In this document: in pieces, positions 25,251 to 34,835 of the stretch
Layout of the letters: each line of letters starts with the position of its first letter
Position numbering within the stretch: the stretch's first letter is position 1
NCBI GenBank assembly: GCA_029547025.1
Contig: JAKPQA010000192.1
Location: 1-64,000, forward strand
Direction of reading: 5' to 3'
Length of the DNA stretch: 64,000 nucleotides
Origin: Armatimonadota bacterium
Lineage (GTDB): Bacteria; Armatimonadota; Zipacnadia; UBA1398; JAKPQA01
The notes under the pieces: model-generated
Told to the model about the DNA's origin: nothing
Database searches by the model: none
The model's input: the letters and a program-made list of their open reading frames with translations, nothing else
Program-made: the position numbers and the translations under genes

Positions 25251-27146
25251 ATGAGACACCGAGCAGGCAGCGTGCTGGTCCTCCTTCCGGTCCTGGTCTC
25301 CGGTCAGTCGCCCGCCGAGGCGGCGGGCGCGGCGCTGGACCCGGCCCGCGTCGAGGCCATCGTCGCGATGCTTCCGGAGGCCCCCACGGGCCTCGGCCGA
25401 CCGGCCGACGATCGCGCGGCGTGGCAGGAGCTGGCCGCCCGGCCTGCATTCCAGGGCGTGGTGGCTCGCGCTGAGGAGATCGCGGCCTCCCCACTGCCCG
25501 ACCTGCCCGATGAGCTCTTCCTCGACTTCTCGCGGACCGGCAACCGCCGCCGGTGGGAGATGGTCAACAACAGCCGTCGCGGTCGGCTGGCGCCTCTGGT
25601 CCTCGGTGAGTGTATCGAGGACGGCGGGCGTTTCATTGCCCCGATCGAGGAACTCGTTCGGGCCTTGTGTGCCGAGCCCACCTGGGTGATGCCCGCCCAC
25701 GACGGTACCCTGGCCAACTTTGAGGGGAAGGTCATTGACATCGACCTGGCCTCGTCGGCGCTGGGCCGGGAACTGGCGACCGCGGCGTATCTGCTGGGCG
25801 ACCGTCTGAGTGAGGACACCCGGGCTCTGCTGCGCGACAACCTGACGCGACGCATCTTCGACCCGTTCATCGCCATGGTCCGTGGTGACCGGACGCCGAA
25901 CTGGTGGCTTCTCACCACCAATAACTGGAACGCGGTGTGCCTGGCCGGGGTAACCGGGGCTGCGCTGGCTGGCCTCGAGTCGCGCGGTGACCGCGCGCTC
26001 GTTGTCGCCGCAGCCGAGGCACTCTCGCTCAACTTCCTCAAGGGCTTCACCGCTGACGGGTACTGCAGTGAGGGCGTCGGGTACTGGAACTACGGCTTCG
26101 GCCACTATGTGGAGCTGGCCGAGACAATCGGCCAGGCCACCGGGGGGCAGATCGACTTGTTCGAGCGTGATGCGGCCAAGTCGGCGGCCAGCTACGCCAC
26201 CCGCATTCAGATCGTCAACGGCGTGTGCCCGGCATTTGCGGATTGCAGCATTACCGAGCAGCCCTCGGCACAGCTCGTGGAGTTCCTCGACCGCCGCTAC
26301 GGCTGGGGATTGAGGCAGTATGAAGACAACGACATGAGCACCAGCGGCGGAGGCCTGAGCAGCTCGATGCTCTACAGCTTCCCGAACTCGGCCACGCTGG
26401 CACCACCCGCCCCAGCGGCCGCAGCGGGCCCGGGCCTCCGTTCATGGTTCGAGCAGGCCGGCATCCTGATCTGCCGTCCGGCGCCGGGCGGTGACCGCCC
26501 GTTTGCCGTGGCCCTCAAGGGCGGGCATAACGAGGAGCACCACAACCACAACGATGTGGGCTCCTACGTCGTCGTCTTGGGCGACCAGCCGGTGCTGCTC
26601 GACCCGGGTGCCGAGGTGTACACCAAGCGGACGTTCAGCGCGCAGCGCTATGACAGCTCACTCCTCAATTCGTTTGGGCATCCCGTGCCACTCGTGGGTG
26701 GTCAGCTCCAGCGGGCAGGACGGGAGGCCCGAGCCGACGTGCTCGCTGCCGAGTTCTCGGACGCCGCCGATACCCTCACCCTTGACATCACGTCCGCGTA
26801 CCGCGTTGAGGGCCTGCGGACGCTGACGCGGCGGTTCACCTACTCGCGCGAGGGCTCGGGCTCGCTCGAGGTGAGCGATCATGCCACGTTCGTTTCGCCC
26901 CAGACATTCGAGACCGCACTGATCACTCGGGGGACCGTCGAGCAGTCCGGGCCGACCACGCTCAGGGTCACCGATGGGGGCCAGTCGGTCGAGGTCGAGA
27001 TCCGGGCGCCGGGCGACTTCGCCCTGGTGACGGATGACCTGAGGGATGACTCGAAGGAAGAGCCTGTGGCGAAACGGGTCGGCATTCGGCTGGTTGCCCC
27101 AGTGACCGATGCCACGGTGACGGCCACGATACGGCCCGCGGAGTAG
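25251..27146 (+). CDS. Heparinase II/III-like polysaccharide lyase
   Basis: A 631-residue exported protein: N-terminal hydrophobic segment (VLVLLPVLVSG) then an alpha-helical toroid-like domain (about 25-390, with TPNWWLLTTNNWNAVC and GYCSEGVGYWNYGFGHY) and a C-terminal beta-sandwich beginning with the family motif HNEEHHNHNDVGSYVVV near residue 427. Heparinase II/III members cleave uronic-acid-containing polysaccharides by beta-elimination. The bacterial homologues act on many acidic glycans, so the true substrate cannot be inferred. It is 36 nt after the M28 gene. Confidence 0.82.
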   Translation: MRHRAGSVLVLLPVLVSGQSPAEAAGAALDPARVEAIVAMLPEAPTGLGRPADDRAAWQELAARPAFQGVVARAEEIAASPLPDLPDELFLDFSRTGNRRRWEMVNNSRRGRLAPLVLGECIEDGGRFIAPIEELVRALCAEPTWVMPAHDGTLANFEGKVIDIDLASSALGRELATAAYLLGDRLSEDTRALLRDNLTRRIFDPFIAMVRGDRTPNWWLLTTNNWNAVCLAGVTGAALAGLESRGDRALVVAAAEALSLNFLKGFTADGYCSEGVGYWNYGFGHYVELAETIGQATGGQIDLFERDAAKSAASYATRIQIVNGVCPAFADCSITEQPSAQLVEFLDRRYGWGLRQYEDNDMSTSGGGLSSSMLYSFPNSATLAPPAPAAAAGPGLRSWFEQAGILICRPAPGGDRPFAVALKGGHNEEHHNHNDVGSYVVVLGDQPVLLDPGAEVYTKRTFSAQRYDSSLLNSFGHPVPLVGGQLQRAGREARADVLAAEFSDAADTLTLDITSAYRVEGLRTLTRRFTYSREGSGSLEVSDHATFVSPQTFETALITRGTVEQSGPTTLRVTDGGQSVEVEIRAPGDFALVTDDLRDDSKEEPVAKRVGIRLVAPVTDATVTATIRPAE

Positions 27147-27187
27147 GGCGGGGAGGGAACGGGCGTTCGCGGCCCGAACTGGTTCCC

Positions 27188-28720
27188 ATGCTAACGGTTG
27201 TTCACTCGGCTGCCGTGTTCGGCATCGATGCCTACGGAGTGCGTGTCGAGGTCGACCTGTCGCCGGGTCTGCCGCACGTCACGCTGGTCGGCCTGCCTGA
27301 CGGCGCGGTCAAGGAGAGCGTCGACCGTGTGTTCGTGGCCCTCAAGAACTCGAGCTTCGAGACGCCTTCCCTCCGGCTGACGGTGAACTTGGCGCCGGCC
27401 GATCGACGCAAGGATGGGCCTGCGTTCGATCTGCCCATCGCCATGGGGATCCTGGCCTCGAGCGGCCAGATCCGGGCTGACTGCATGGCCGATGTGGGTT
27501 TCACGGGTGAGCTTTCGCTCGATGGCGGTATCCGGCGCGTGTCGGGCGTCCTACCCATGGCCCTGGAGATGCGGCGGCTTGGGCGGCGGCGGATGATCGT
27601 ACCCGCGGACAACGCCCGGGAGGCCGCCGTGGTGAAGGGCCTCGATATCTTCCCCGTGGTCAGCCTCAACGAAGCCGTGGCCATTGTCACGGGCCACGGC
27701 GAGCGCGAGCCGTTCCGCCTGGATGCCTCGGAGACCCAGCTGGATCGGCCGGCCTACGAGGCAGACTTTCACGACGTGAAGGGCCAGGAGCCCGCCAAGC
27801 GAGCCCTGGAGGTCGCTGCGGCCGGGGGACACAACTGCCTGATGGTGGGGCCGCCGGGCAGCGGGAAGACGATGCTCGCCCGGCGCCTGCCAAGCATCTT
27901 GCCGCCGCTGTCGCTGAGCGAGGCTCTGGAGGTGACCAAGCTCTACAGTGTGGCCGGGTTGCTGCCCTCAGACGTGTCACTGTTGTCGGTGCGGCCGTTC
28001 CGCGCCCCGCACCACACGACCTCGACGGCGGGTCTATGCGGAGGCGGAAGCATCCCCCGGCCGGGAGAGGTGAGCTTGGCCCATCACGGGGTGCTGTTCT
28101 TGGACGAACTGCCCGAGTACCGCAAGGATGCATTGGAGGTGCTCCGGCAACCGCTTGAGGATCGCCAGATCACAATATCGCGTGCTACCGCATCACTCAC
28201 CTATCCGGCCTCGTTCACGCTCGTGGGCAGCATGAACCCTTGCCCTTGCGGCTTCTACGGTGATACGGTGCGGCAGTGCGTGTGCAATGCGCAGCAGGTT
28301 CGGCGGTATCTGGACAAGCTGTCGGGGCCGATGTTGGACCGGATCGACATTCACATCGAGGTGCCGCGGCTTTCGGAACAAGAGCTGATGGCGCGGCCGA
28401 CGGGCGAGTCCTCGGAGACCATCCGCGAGCGGGTGTTGAGGGCGCGGGCGGTCCAGCTCAAGCGGTTCGAGGGGCGCAGCGTGTTCACCAATGCCAGCAT
28501 GACGTCGCGGGACCTTCGCACCTACTGCGAGCCGTTGCCCGAGGCCCAGGCACTGATCCGGGCGGCCATCGCGCAGTTCGCCCTGAGCGCCCGAGCCTAC
28601 GACCGCATTCTGAAGGTGGCACGCACCGTGGCCGATCTGGCGGGCGAGGAGTCCATCGGCGTGGCGCACATCGCGGAAGCCGTGCAGTACCGGGCGCTCG
28701 ACCGGAAACTGTGGGGGTAA
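27188..28720 (+). CDS. YifB/ComM-family Mg-chelatase-like AAA+ ATPase
   Basis: A 510-residue protein with the standard YifB layout: an N-terminal Lon-like domain (VEVDLSPGLPHVTLVGLPDGAVKES) and a ChlI-type AAA+ domain with Walker A GPPGSGKT near residue 220, Walker B FLDELPEY and the MNPCPCGFYGD segment. In naturally competent species ComM is a helicase that aids branch migration during transformation; its role elsewhere is poorly known. It starts 41 nt after the heparinase-like gene. Confidence 0.93.
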   Translation: MLTVVHSAAVFGIDAYGVRVEVDLSPGLPHVTLVGLPDGAVKESVDRVFVALKNSSFETPSLRLTVNLAPADRRKDGPAFDLPIAMGILASSGQIRADCMADVGFTGELSLDGGIRRVSGVLPMALEMRRLGRRRMIVPADNAREAAVVKGLDIFPVVSLNEAVAIVTGHGEREPFRLDASETQLDRPAYEADFHDVKGQEPAKRALEVAAAGGHNCLMVGPPGSGKTMLARRLPSILPPLSLSEALEVTKLYSVAGLLPSDVSLLSVRPFRAPHHTTSTAGLCGGGSIPRPGEVSLAHHGVLFLDELPEYRKDALEVLRQPLEDRQITISRATASLTYPASFTLVGSMNPCPCGFYGDTVRQCVCNAQQVRRYLDKLSGPMLDRIDIHIEVPRLSEQELMARPTGESSETIRERVLRARAVQLKRFEGRSVFTNASMTSRDLRTYCEPLPEAQALIRAAIAQFALSARAYDRILKVARTVADLAGEESIGVAHIAEAVQYRALDRKLWG

Positions 28721-28746
28721 GCCCGCGACAGACAGGAGTCCTGACC

Positions 28747-29535
28747 ATGGCACTCGTACACTACCAGTTCTTCGCCGAATCGCTTGGTCTGTGCACGTCG
28801 GCGTATATTGCGCTTCCTCAGCCCCCGGGGCCGGAGATCGCCAAGCATGGGAAGAAGGCGGCGGGGCCATACCAGACCATGTACCTGCTCCACGGCCTGT
28901 CCGATGACCATAGCATCTGGCTACGGCGCACCTCGATCGAGCGTTACGCGGACGCCGCGGGCATCGCAGTGGTCATGCCGGAGGTGGGGCGGAGCTGGTA
29001 CACCGATATGGCTCGCGGGCTCCGCTACTGGACCTACGTGAGCGAGGAACTGCCTTCGTTGTGCCAGGCGGTGTTTCCGCTGTCGGCGGAGCGGGAGGAC
29101 AACTATGTGGCCGGGCTATCGATGGGTGGTTACGGAGCATTCAAACTGGCTCTGAGATGCTCCGACCGCTTCGCCGCCGGTGCCAGCCTCTCGGGCGCAC
29201 TGGATATGGCGAGTTCGGCGAGGGCAGAGGATGGCGAGTGGCGCCGCGAGCTGCAGTGGGTCTTCGGTCCCCTCGACCAGTTCGCTGGGTCGGACCACGA
29301 TCTGCTGCACCTGGCGAGCCACGTCGCGCACTCGGCCGGCCCGAAACCCCGGCTCTACCAGTGGTGCGGGACCGAAGACTTCCTCTACGAGCAGAACCAG
29401 CGTTTCCGCGAGCACGCGAAGACGCTGGGCCTGGATCTGACTTACGAAGAGAGCCCGGGCGGGCACACATGGGACCGGTGGGATGCCAAGATCCAGCGTG
29501 TGATCGAGTGGCTGGGTTTGCCAAAGCCGAAGTAG
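28747..29535 (+). CDS. Alpha/beta-hydrolase esterase (EstA/S-formylglutathione-hydrolase-like)
   Basis: A 262-residue alpha/beta hydrolase of the putative-esterase family (PF00756 type). The nucleophile elbow is GLSMGGYGAFK with S125, the acid is probably D in WCGTEDFLY and the histidine is in SPGGHTWDRW. MYLLHGLSDDHSIWL is the oxyanion-hole segment. It has no signal peptide. Its ATG has AGGAG nine nt upstream; the longer frame overlaps yifB. Relatives deacylate carbohydrates or small acyl esters; combined with the neighbouring glycan genes, a carbohydrate-esterase role is plausible but not shown. Confidence 0.85.
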   Translation: MALVHYQFFAESLGLCTSAYIALPQPPGPEIAKHGKKAAGPYQTMYLLHGLSDDHSIWLRRTSIERYADAAGIAVVMPEVGRSWYTDMARGLRYWTYVSEELPSLCQAVFPLSAEREDNYVAGLSMGGYGAFKLALRCSDRFAAGASLSGALDMASSARAEDGEWRRELQWVFGPLDQFAGSDHDLLHLASHVAHSAGPKPRLYQWCGTEDFLYEQNQRFREHAKTLGLDLTYEESPGGHTWDRWDAKIQRVIEWLGLPKPK

Positions 29536-29549
29536 GGCAGGGGCCGGAC

Positions 29550-30329
29550 GTGAGTGCCAACCACGATCTGCACACGCACACGACGTTCTCAGACGGGGCG
29601 CACTCCGTGGCGCTCCATGTGCTGGAGGCGCGGGCCTTCGAGCTGGACGCCATTGCGATCACCGACCACTACACTCCGGGCTCGGCCCTGGCCGATGATG
29701 CCACATTCGATCGGTACCTGGCTGAGATTGGCGCGGCGCGGCAAGGACAGGATGACGTCATCGTGCTCAAAGGGGCCGAGACACAGGCCATGGACACCCG
29801 CGGCACAGTCAGCCTTGATGCACGGCACGCGGCGCGGCTCGAGTGGGTGCTCTGCGACCTGGGCGGCGCGTCCGAGGGCACCCTCAGGAACACGCCCGAT
29901 CACCGGAATGCCTACATGGAGAATGTGATCCGCACCTACCTGTCGCTCTGCGACATCCCTTACATCAACGCCATCGCGCACCCGTTCAACACGGGCAACA
30001 CCACGCCGTGTGCCCGGCCCGAGGACTACCCCGAGGTGCTGTTGCGGGAGTTGGCCTCGAAGATGGCCGCCACCGACACCGTCTTCGATGTGATGAACGA
30101 CACGGTCTACTGGTTCACGAACTCGGGGCTACAGCCGTGTCAGGTCACGGCCCAGTATGTTGAGCTGGTGAAGCTGTTCGCGGCGGAGGGGGTGCGCTTC
30201 CAGGTCTCCTCGGACGATCACCGGTCGGGCGTGGGCAACACGCGGTGGTCGCTGCTGGTGCTCGAGCGTGCCGGCGTGCCGGTCGGCCAGATTGTGGACC
30301 CGCGGTCCATCATGCCTATCGAGGCGTGA
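29550..30329 (+). CDS. PHP-domain metal-dependent phosphoesterase
   Basis: A 259-residue protein with the PHP metal-binding fold: DLHTHTTFSDGAHS at the N-terminus, AITDHYTPGS, the K in LKGAETQAM, and HPFNTG and SSDDHRSGVG later. PHP domains hydrolyse phosphate esters such as histidinol phosphate or 3',5'-nucleoside bisphosphates. This one is short and lacks any polymerase domain. The GTG start lies 14 nt after the esterase stop. The exact substrate is unknown. Confidence 0.78.
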   Translation: MSANHDLHTHTTFSDGAHSVALHVLEARAFELDAIAITDHYTPGSALADDATFDRYLAEIGAARQGQDDVIVLKGAETQAMDTRGTVSLDARHAARLEWVLCDLGGASEGTLRNTPDHRNAYMENVIRTYLSLCDIPYINAIAHPFNTGNTTPCARPEDYPEVLLRELASKMAATDTVFDVMNDTVYWFTNSGLQPCQVTAQYVELVKLFAAEGVRFQVSSDDHRSGVGNTRWSLLVLERAGVPVGQIVDPRSIMPIEA

Positions 30330-30332
30330 GGG

Positions 30333-30710
30333 CTAGCTGGCAGGGCCGCCGAGCGCCCGGGCGACGGCTGCGGCCAACTCGGCCGGGCCAAACGGCTTCT
30401 CGAGAGTGACACACGCGCCCAGCTTGGCCGCCATTGAGAGGGTGGTCTCCGTCGCCATGATGCCGCCGCCCGACATGGCGACTACGGGGATTGCGAACCC
30501 GCCCTTGCGCAACCTGCGGATCAGCTCGAGCCCCTCCATGTCCGGCATGAAGATGTCGGTGATGACCAGATCGAACCCGCCCTCGTCAAGGGCGCGCAGT
30601 CCCTCGCGCCCATCGCGGGACAGGACAACGGTGTGGCCGGCCTGGCCCAATGCGTCCTGGACCAAGTCGCGCACGTGCGGGTCGTCGTCGATCACCAGAA
30701 CACACGCCAA
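30333..30710 (-). CDS. Stand-alone response-regulator receiver domain
   Basis: A 125-residue CheY-like protein with all key positions: acidic D8-D10, phosphoacceptor D52 in VITDIFMPDMEG, S80 in VAMSGGG and K105 in LEKPF. It has no output domain, so it would act through protein contacts or as a phosphate sink. The TTG start is supported by GGAGAG nine nt upstream. It converges on the PHP gene (3 nt between stops) and diverges from the cupin gene; no histidine kinase is in the window. Confidence 0.88.
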   Translation of the reverse strand: MACVLVIDDDPHVRDLVQDALGQAGHTVVLSRDGREGLRALDEGGFDLVITDIFMPDMEGLELIRRLRKGGFAIPVVAMSGGGIMATETTLSMAAKLGACVTLEKPFGPAELAAAVARALGGPAS

Positions 30711-30854
30711 GGAGGATCACTCTCCATTCGCTCTGCCGGCGGCGGCGCCGGGGGGCCGGCCTCGCCTGGTGCAGCCCCCCGCCGTCGAACCAGCTCAGCC
30801 AGGTGTATCGTTGTGCCAACGCAAACACGATCCGCCGAGGGAGCGAGCCACACC

Positions 30855-31244
30855 ATGGCCGAAGATCGACCCACAGGTTCCGCATCGGTCTCTCCCTGGA
30901 ACGCCGTCTACGAGGAGCAGCGTCCGTGGGGCGGCTTCCGCCAGTACACTCACAACGCCATCAGCACGGTGAAGATCATCACCGTGTTGCCCGGCCAGCG
31001 CCTCAGTCTCCAAAGCCACGAGCGGCGCGACGAGCTTTGGATCGCCCTGACGGACGGCCTCCGGGTCACGTTGGGGGACGAGACTCGCACAGTGGCCCAG
31101 TGGGAGGAGTTGTTCGTACCCCGGGGGACCCGGCACCGCATGGAGGGCGTCGGACTGCAATCTGCCCGCTGGCTGGAGATCTCCTTCGGGGAGTTTGACG
31201 AGAACGACATCACCCGGTATGAGGACGACTTCGGCCGGGCGTAG
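30855..31244 (+). CDS. Cupin, type-II mannose-6-phosphate-isomerase-like
   Basis: A 129-residue single cupin. RPWGGFRQYT at the N-terminus and the metal-site segment QRLSLQSHERRDELWIALTDG are typical of the C-terminal isomerase domain of type-II mannose-6-phosphate isomerase/guanylyltransferase fusions. The second cupin motif is PRGTRHRMEG. Alone, it may isomerise mannose-6-phosphate; it complements the separate guanylyltransferase at 15.3 kb. The longer frame upstream is unsupported. It converges with dut, seven nt apart. Confidence 0.8.
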   Translation: MAEDRPTGSASVSPWNAVYEEQRPWGGFRQYTHNAISTVKIITVLPGQRLSLQSHERRDELWIALTDGLRVTLGDETRTVAQWEELFVPRGTRHRMEGVGLQSARWLEISFGEFDENDITRYEDDFGRA

Positions 31245-31251
31245 TGCATCA

Positions 31252-31704
31252 TTATCGCCCCGAGTGCCCGAAGCCGCCTTCGCCACGCTCGGTCTCCGAC
31301 AGCTCGTGCCGCTCGGCCCACAGGGCTCGTTCGACGCGTGCCACCACAAGCTGGGCGATGCGGTCGCCGCGGCGAACGCCGAACGGCTCGGGCCCCAGGT
31401 TGGCCAGGATGATCTGAAGCTCGCCACGGTAGTCCGCGTCGATGGTGCCCGGCGAGTTGAGCACTGCGATTTGGTGCCGCAGTGCGAGGCCACTTCGGGG
31501 GCGGACCTGCACCTCGAAGCCCTGGGGGATCTCGAGGACGAGACCGGTTGGTATTAGCGCTACCCGTCCGGACTCGATGAACGCGGTCTCCTCGACGGCG
31601 GCGCATACGTCCATCCCTGCCGCCCCCGCAGTGGCGTACGCCGGGAGAGGAAGCCCGTGCGAGTGGGGCAAGCGCCGGACGCCAATGGTCGGCCTCTCAC
31701 TCAT
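31252..31704 (-). CDS. dut: dUTP diphosphatase
   Basis: A 150-residue trimeric-type dUTPase hydrolysing dUTP to dUMP and pyrophosphate. All five motifs are visible: [33 protein letters not shown] and [12 protein letters not shown]. Its ATG overlaps the dehydrogenase stop as ATGA, showing translational coupling. It is the last gene of the long minus-strand run that includes the cell-division genes. Confidence 0.95.
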   Translation of the reverse strand: MSERPTIGVRRLPHSHGLPLPAYATAGAAGMDVCAAVEETAFIESGRVALIPTGLVLEIPQGFEVQVRPRSGLALRHQIAVLNSPGTIDADYRGELQIILANLGPEPFGVRRGDRIAQLVVARVERALWAERHELSETERGEGGFGHSGR

Positions 31705-32750
31705 GGCACGGTCACCGCGACCTTGATGCACGAGTCCTTGCGCGTGCTTGCGAAGACCAGGGCCTCTTCGGCCTCTTCGAGGCGGTACCGGGCCGTGACG
31801 AGGGGCTCGACGTTCACCCTCCCGGTGGCGATGAGATCAACACATGCCCGATAGGCGTTGGCGTAGCGGAACACGCCTCGCACGTCGAACTCCCGATTGA
31901 GCAGTGACATCACGTCGAACGGGAACTCACTCTCGGGCGGAAGCCCAACCAGCACAACCACCCCGCCCGGGCGCACGCACTCGGTGGTCTGCTGCACCGT
32001 GGCCACGGTGCCGGCCGTTTCGAACACCACGTCGGCCCCGAGCCCATTGGTCTCCTCGTGCACGGCTTCGACCACGGATTCGGACGCGGCGTTCACCAGG
32101 CGGGTGGCCCCCACCTGGCCCGCTGCCGCCAGCCGGTTCGGCTGCACATCGGCGGCGATGGCGCGCGTGGCGCCATGGGCCGCGGCCGCCTGCAGGGTCA
32201 GGAGCCCGATGGTTCCCATGCCGATCACGGCCACGGTGTCGCCGGGTTTCACGCCGCCGCGCCGGGCGGCGTGCACCCCGACCGCCAGCGGCTCGACCAG
32301 GGCGCCCTGCTCGAGCGTCATGGCATCGGGCAAGGCGAACAGGAAATCAGCCGGCGAGACGACGTACTCGCAGAAGGCGCCGTCGACCGGTGGCGTCGCG
32401 AGGAACACCACGTCGCGGCACAGGTTGTACTTGCCCTCATGGCAGAAGCGGCATCGGCGGCAGGGCACACCCGGCTCGATGGCGACCCGCTGGCCCTCAG
32501 TGATGCCCTTCACGTGGGCTCCCACCTCAACCACGGTGCCCGCGCACTCATGGCCGAGGATCATGGGCTTCTCGACGACGAAGGGGCCAATGCGGCCGTG
32601 CTCATAGTAGTGCACATCGGAGCCGCACACACCCACGGCGCCGACTCGGACCCGGCAGTCATGGGGACCCAGAGTGGTAGGGACGGGCACGTCTTCGACC
32701 CTCAGGTCACGGGTGCCATGGAGTACGGCTGCTCGCATGGTTTCGCCCAC
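31701..32750 (-). CDS. Zinc-dependent medium-chain alcohol/polyol dehydrogenase
   Basis: A 349-residue MDR-superfamily dehydrogenase of the sorbitol/threonine-dehydrogenase type. Catalytic-zinc residues are in [13 protein letters not shown] and [12 protein letters not shown], the structural-zinc cysteines are in [15 protein letters not shown], and the NAD-binding GMGTIGLL is present. Sorbitol, xylitol or related polyols are likely substrates. The GTG at 32750 has GGGGAAG upstream; the ATG at 32738 is also possible. It ends overlapping dut by ATGA. Confidence 0.9.
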   Translation of the reverse strand: MGETMRAAVLHGTRDLRVEDVPVPTTLGPHDCRVRVGAVGVCGSDVHYYEHGRIGPFVVEKPMILGHECAGTVVEVGAHVKGITEGQRVAIEPGVPCRRCRFCHEGKYNLCRDVVFLATPPVDGAFCEYVVSPADFLFALPDAMTLEQGALVEPLAVGVHAARRGGVKPGDTVAVIGMGTIGLLTLQAAAAHGATRAIAADVQPNRLAAAGQVGATRLVNAASESVVEAVHEETNGLGADVVFETAGTVATVQQTTECVRPGGVVVLVGLPPESEFPFDVMSLLNREFDVRGVFRYANAYRACVDLIATGRVNVEPLVTARYRLEEAEEALVFASTRKDSCIKVAVTVP

Positions 32751-32781
32751 AGCAAGCTTCCCCTTCCTGGCCCGGTCCGTC

Positions 32782-33102
32782 TCAACCCCAGGCCGACTCG
32801 ATGCCGGCCTCAGAGAGCCGTCCCACCACGTCCTCGGGCGATGTGTCGCGTACGCAGATCACTTTCAGGCGTGACCGTTCGCCGGCGCCCAGGGTGACCG
32901 CGGCCTGCGGGACCCTGAGCCAGCGGGCGACACAGCGTACCAGAGCCTGGTTCGCGGCGCCCTCCACCGGTGGGGCGGTCAGGCGGATGCACACAGCTCC
33001 GTTTCGCTCGCCGGCGACCTCGTCCCTCTTGGCGCGAGGTACGACGCGCACGGGGATCTCGACTCCAGCCGCCGTCTGCCGCAGCTGCACCACGGGGGTC
33101 AC
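32782..33102 (-). CDS. YggU/DUF167-family protein
   Basis: A 106-residue DUF167 protein, homologous to E. coli YggU. Family segments are VRVVPRAKRDEVAGE and RLTAPPVEGAANQALV, followed by LKVICV. Function is unknown. The GTG start overlaps the CPBP protease stop as GTGA. The order yggS, proC, yggT, yggU is conserved in many bacteria, and here a CPBP protease lies where yggT is expected. Confidence 0.88.
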   Translation of the reverse strand: MTPVVQLRQTAAGVEIPVRVVPRAKRDEVAGERNGAVCIRLTAPPVEGAANQALVRCVARWLRVPQAAVTLGAGERSRLKVICVRDTSPEDVVGRLSEAGIESAWG

Positions 33103-34727
33103 GTCACCCGTCCCAGAGCGAAGACCATGATGATCGAGGCGCCGTTCTGAATGGCGTGGAGCACCACGCCGGGGTATACGGAGCCCGTGCGCTCGCGAAT
33201 GTGCGCCATGGCGAGACCGAGAAGGAACAGCTGGGGGGCGACAAACGGATCGAGATGAACCGCGCAGAACAGCGTGGATGAGAGCAGGATTCCGAGCGTG
33301 GGCCCCAGGCGCGTCCGCAGCGCCCCGAGGAGTGCCCCGCGGAACAGTATCTCCTCGACCAGCGGCGCCCCGATGGCCACCGTGAGCAGCATGGCGACCA
33401 TGTCGAGGGGATGAGAGGCCGATCGGGCCAGATCGATGGCGGGGTTGATCGACCTCGAGCCGCCGCTCAGCGCGTTGAGCAGCAGTCCCGCGCCCACGAT
33501 CAGCGGGAGCACCCCGCAGTACCCCCCCACGCCCCACAAGAGCATCCTCCATAGTGGGAAGCGGTGGATTCCCAGGGCGCGAGGACCGTCTGGCCCGGCC
33601 CGCCGGGCACGCCAGACGGCGAGCCAGACGGCGGCCAGTCCGCCACCAATGTACTGGACAGCCAGCGCGTGGACGGGATGCAGGGCGAGACCCGCTCTGG
33701 CCGCGAGGCCGCACAAGCCCGCCATGGCGCTCTGGCCCACGAAGAGTGCGGTGATGGCCTCGAAGGCTTCGAGTACCGACCATCGTGCCACCGGAGCTCG
33801 AACCTGCGCTCCGGCCGCGAGCGACTGAGGAGGCGCGAACTGGGGGACGGCGAACCCCGCGTCCGCCCCGCCGTCGGGCGGAGTGGCATCTGGGGCGACC
33901 TGGGAGGGCGCCCGGAGCGCATCACGCGACTGGGTGCGCTGGTTCCACCGGACCGCCGCATAGACGGGAAGGACGAACACTCCCGCCACGGCCGCCAAGC
34001 CCATGAGGGCGATGGCGGGCCCCGCGACGGCGATGAAACCCATGGCGTCGCGCAGGGCCGCCTGGCGCTCGGCCTGGGCTTCGGCCGCCTGTCCGAGCTG
34101 TTCGAGCAGGTAGACGCGCAAGGCGCGGCTCGCCCACCGGGGCCGCAGGTCGTCAGTCAGACCCAGCGCGTCGCGCCGAGCGTCAGGCGACGCATGGTCG
34201 CGCAGACCGCGCGCAAGGGGTGCCAGCTCGAGACGCGAGCCGCGGGGTAGGCCTTCGATGACCTCCACGGCTCTCTCGGGCTCACCCCGCTGGACGAGGA
34301 GTGCAGCCACCCTTACCGCAGCACCCGACGGCTCGGTGTCTTCTTCGACGAGCCGTGTCAGCTGCTTCTCGAGGCTGTCATACAGAAGCGGCATGGAGCC
34401 AAGGCCACTGGCGCCGCCCGGGAGCCCTGAGCTCACTAGGGCATCGGCGATGGCCGGGAACTGGGCCGAGACGTCCACCTGTGTGAAATCGGCATCGCTG
34501 CCTCCCTCCCACAGGTTGCGGCCACGGTCGTAGAGCTCCAGACCTCCCACGGCAGCCCAGACTGCCAGCAGCAGCGCGACCCGGACACCATAGGGCACAA
34601 TGGACCCGGCATGACGGATTGCGGCAGGGGGGGAGGGGATGGGCTGCGCTGGAGTCGATGCCACCCCGTCGGGCTCCGGCCCCATCAGAGGCCGGTCATT
34701 GGGAGGTTCAGCGGTTCCCGTAGGCAC
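33099..34727 (-). CDS. CPBP-family intramembrane glutamic endopeptidase
   Basis: A 542-residue integral membrane protein: an N-terminal helix (about 45-60), a soluble helical region, then several membrane helices carrying the CPBP (Abi/Rce1) motifs PLVEEILFRG, FCAVHLD and VVLHAIQNG. Such proteins cleave or process membrane substrates and are linked to prenyl-protein processing, bacteriocin immunity or signalling. The N-terminal half (residues about 70-240) looks like an alpha-solenoid extension rather than the core. The GTG at 34727 has GGGGAG seven nt upstream. It sits between divIVA and yggU. Confidence 0.85.
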   Translation of the reverse strand: MPTGTAEPPNDRPLMGPEPDGVASTPAQPIPSPPAAIRHAGSIVPYGVRVALLLAVWAAVGGLELYDRGRNLWEGGSDADFTQVDVSAQFPAIADALVSSGLPGGASGLGSMPLLYDSLEKQLTRLVEEDTEPSGAAVRVAALLVQRGEPERAVEVIEGLPRGSRLELAPLARGLRDHASPDARRDALGLTDDLRPRWASRALRVYLLEQLGQAAEAQAERQAALRDAMGFIAVAGPAIALMGLAAVAGVFVLPVYAAVRWNQRTQSRDALRAPSQVAPDATPPDGGADAGFAVPQFAPPQSLAAGAQVRAPVARWSVLEAFEAITALFVGQSAMAGLCGLAARAGLALHPVHALAVQYIGGGLAAVWLAVWRARRAGPDGPRALGIHRFPLWRMLLWGVGGYCGVLPLIVGAGLLLNALSGGSRSINPAIDLARSASHPLDMVAMLLTVAIGAPLVEEILFRGALLGALRTRLGPTLGILLSSTLFCAVHLDPFVAPQLFLLGLAMAHIRERTGSVYPGVVLHAIQNGASIIMVFALGRVT

Positions 34728-34835
34728 ATCACGTCTCCCCGGCAGGGGTGCGTACGGCCTCCATTGGGCGCGCACCGGTGTGTACGAGCCACACCGGCTC
34801 GCAGATACGAGTGTACGTGACCCGAGGGAGCCCGT

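Noticed and set aside
30720-30854. Possible small gene in the gap between the receiver domain and the cupin
   Set aside because: The open frames are arginine/proline-rich and continue into the neighbours; no RBS or family resemblance.
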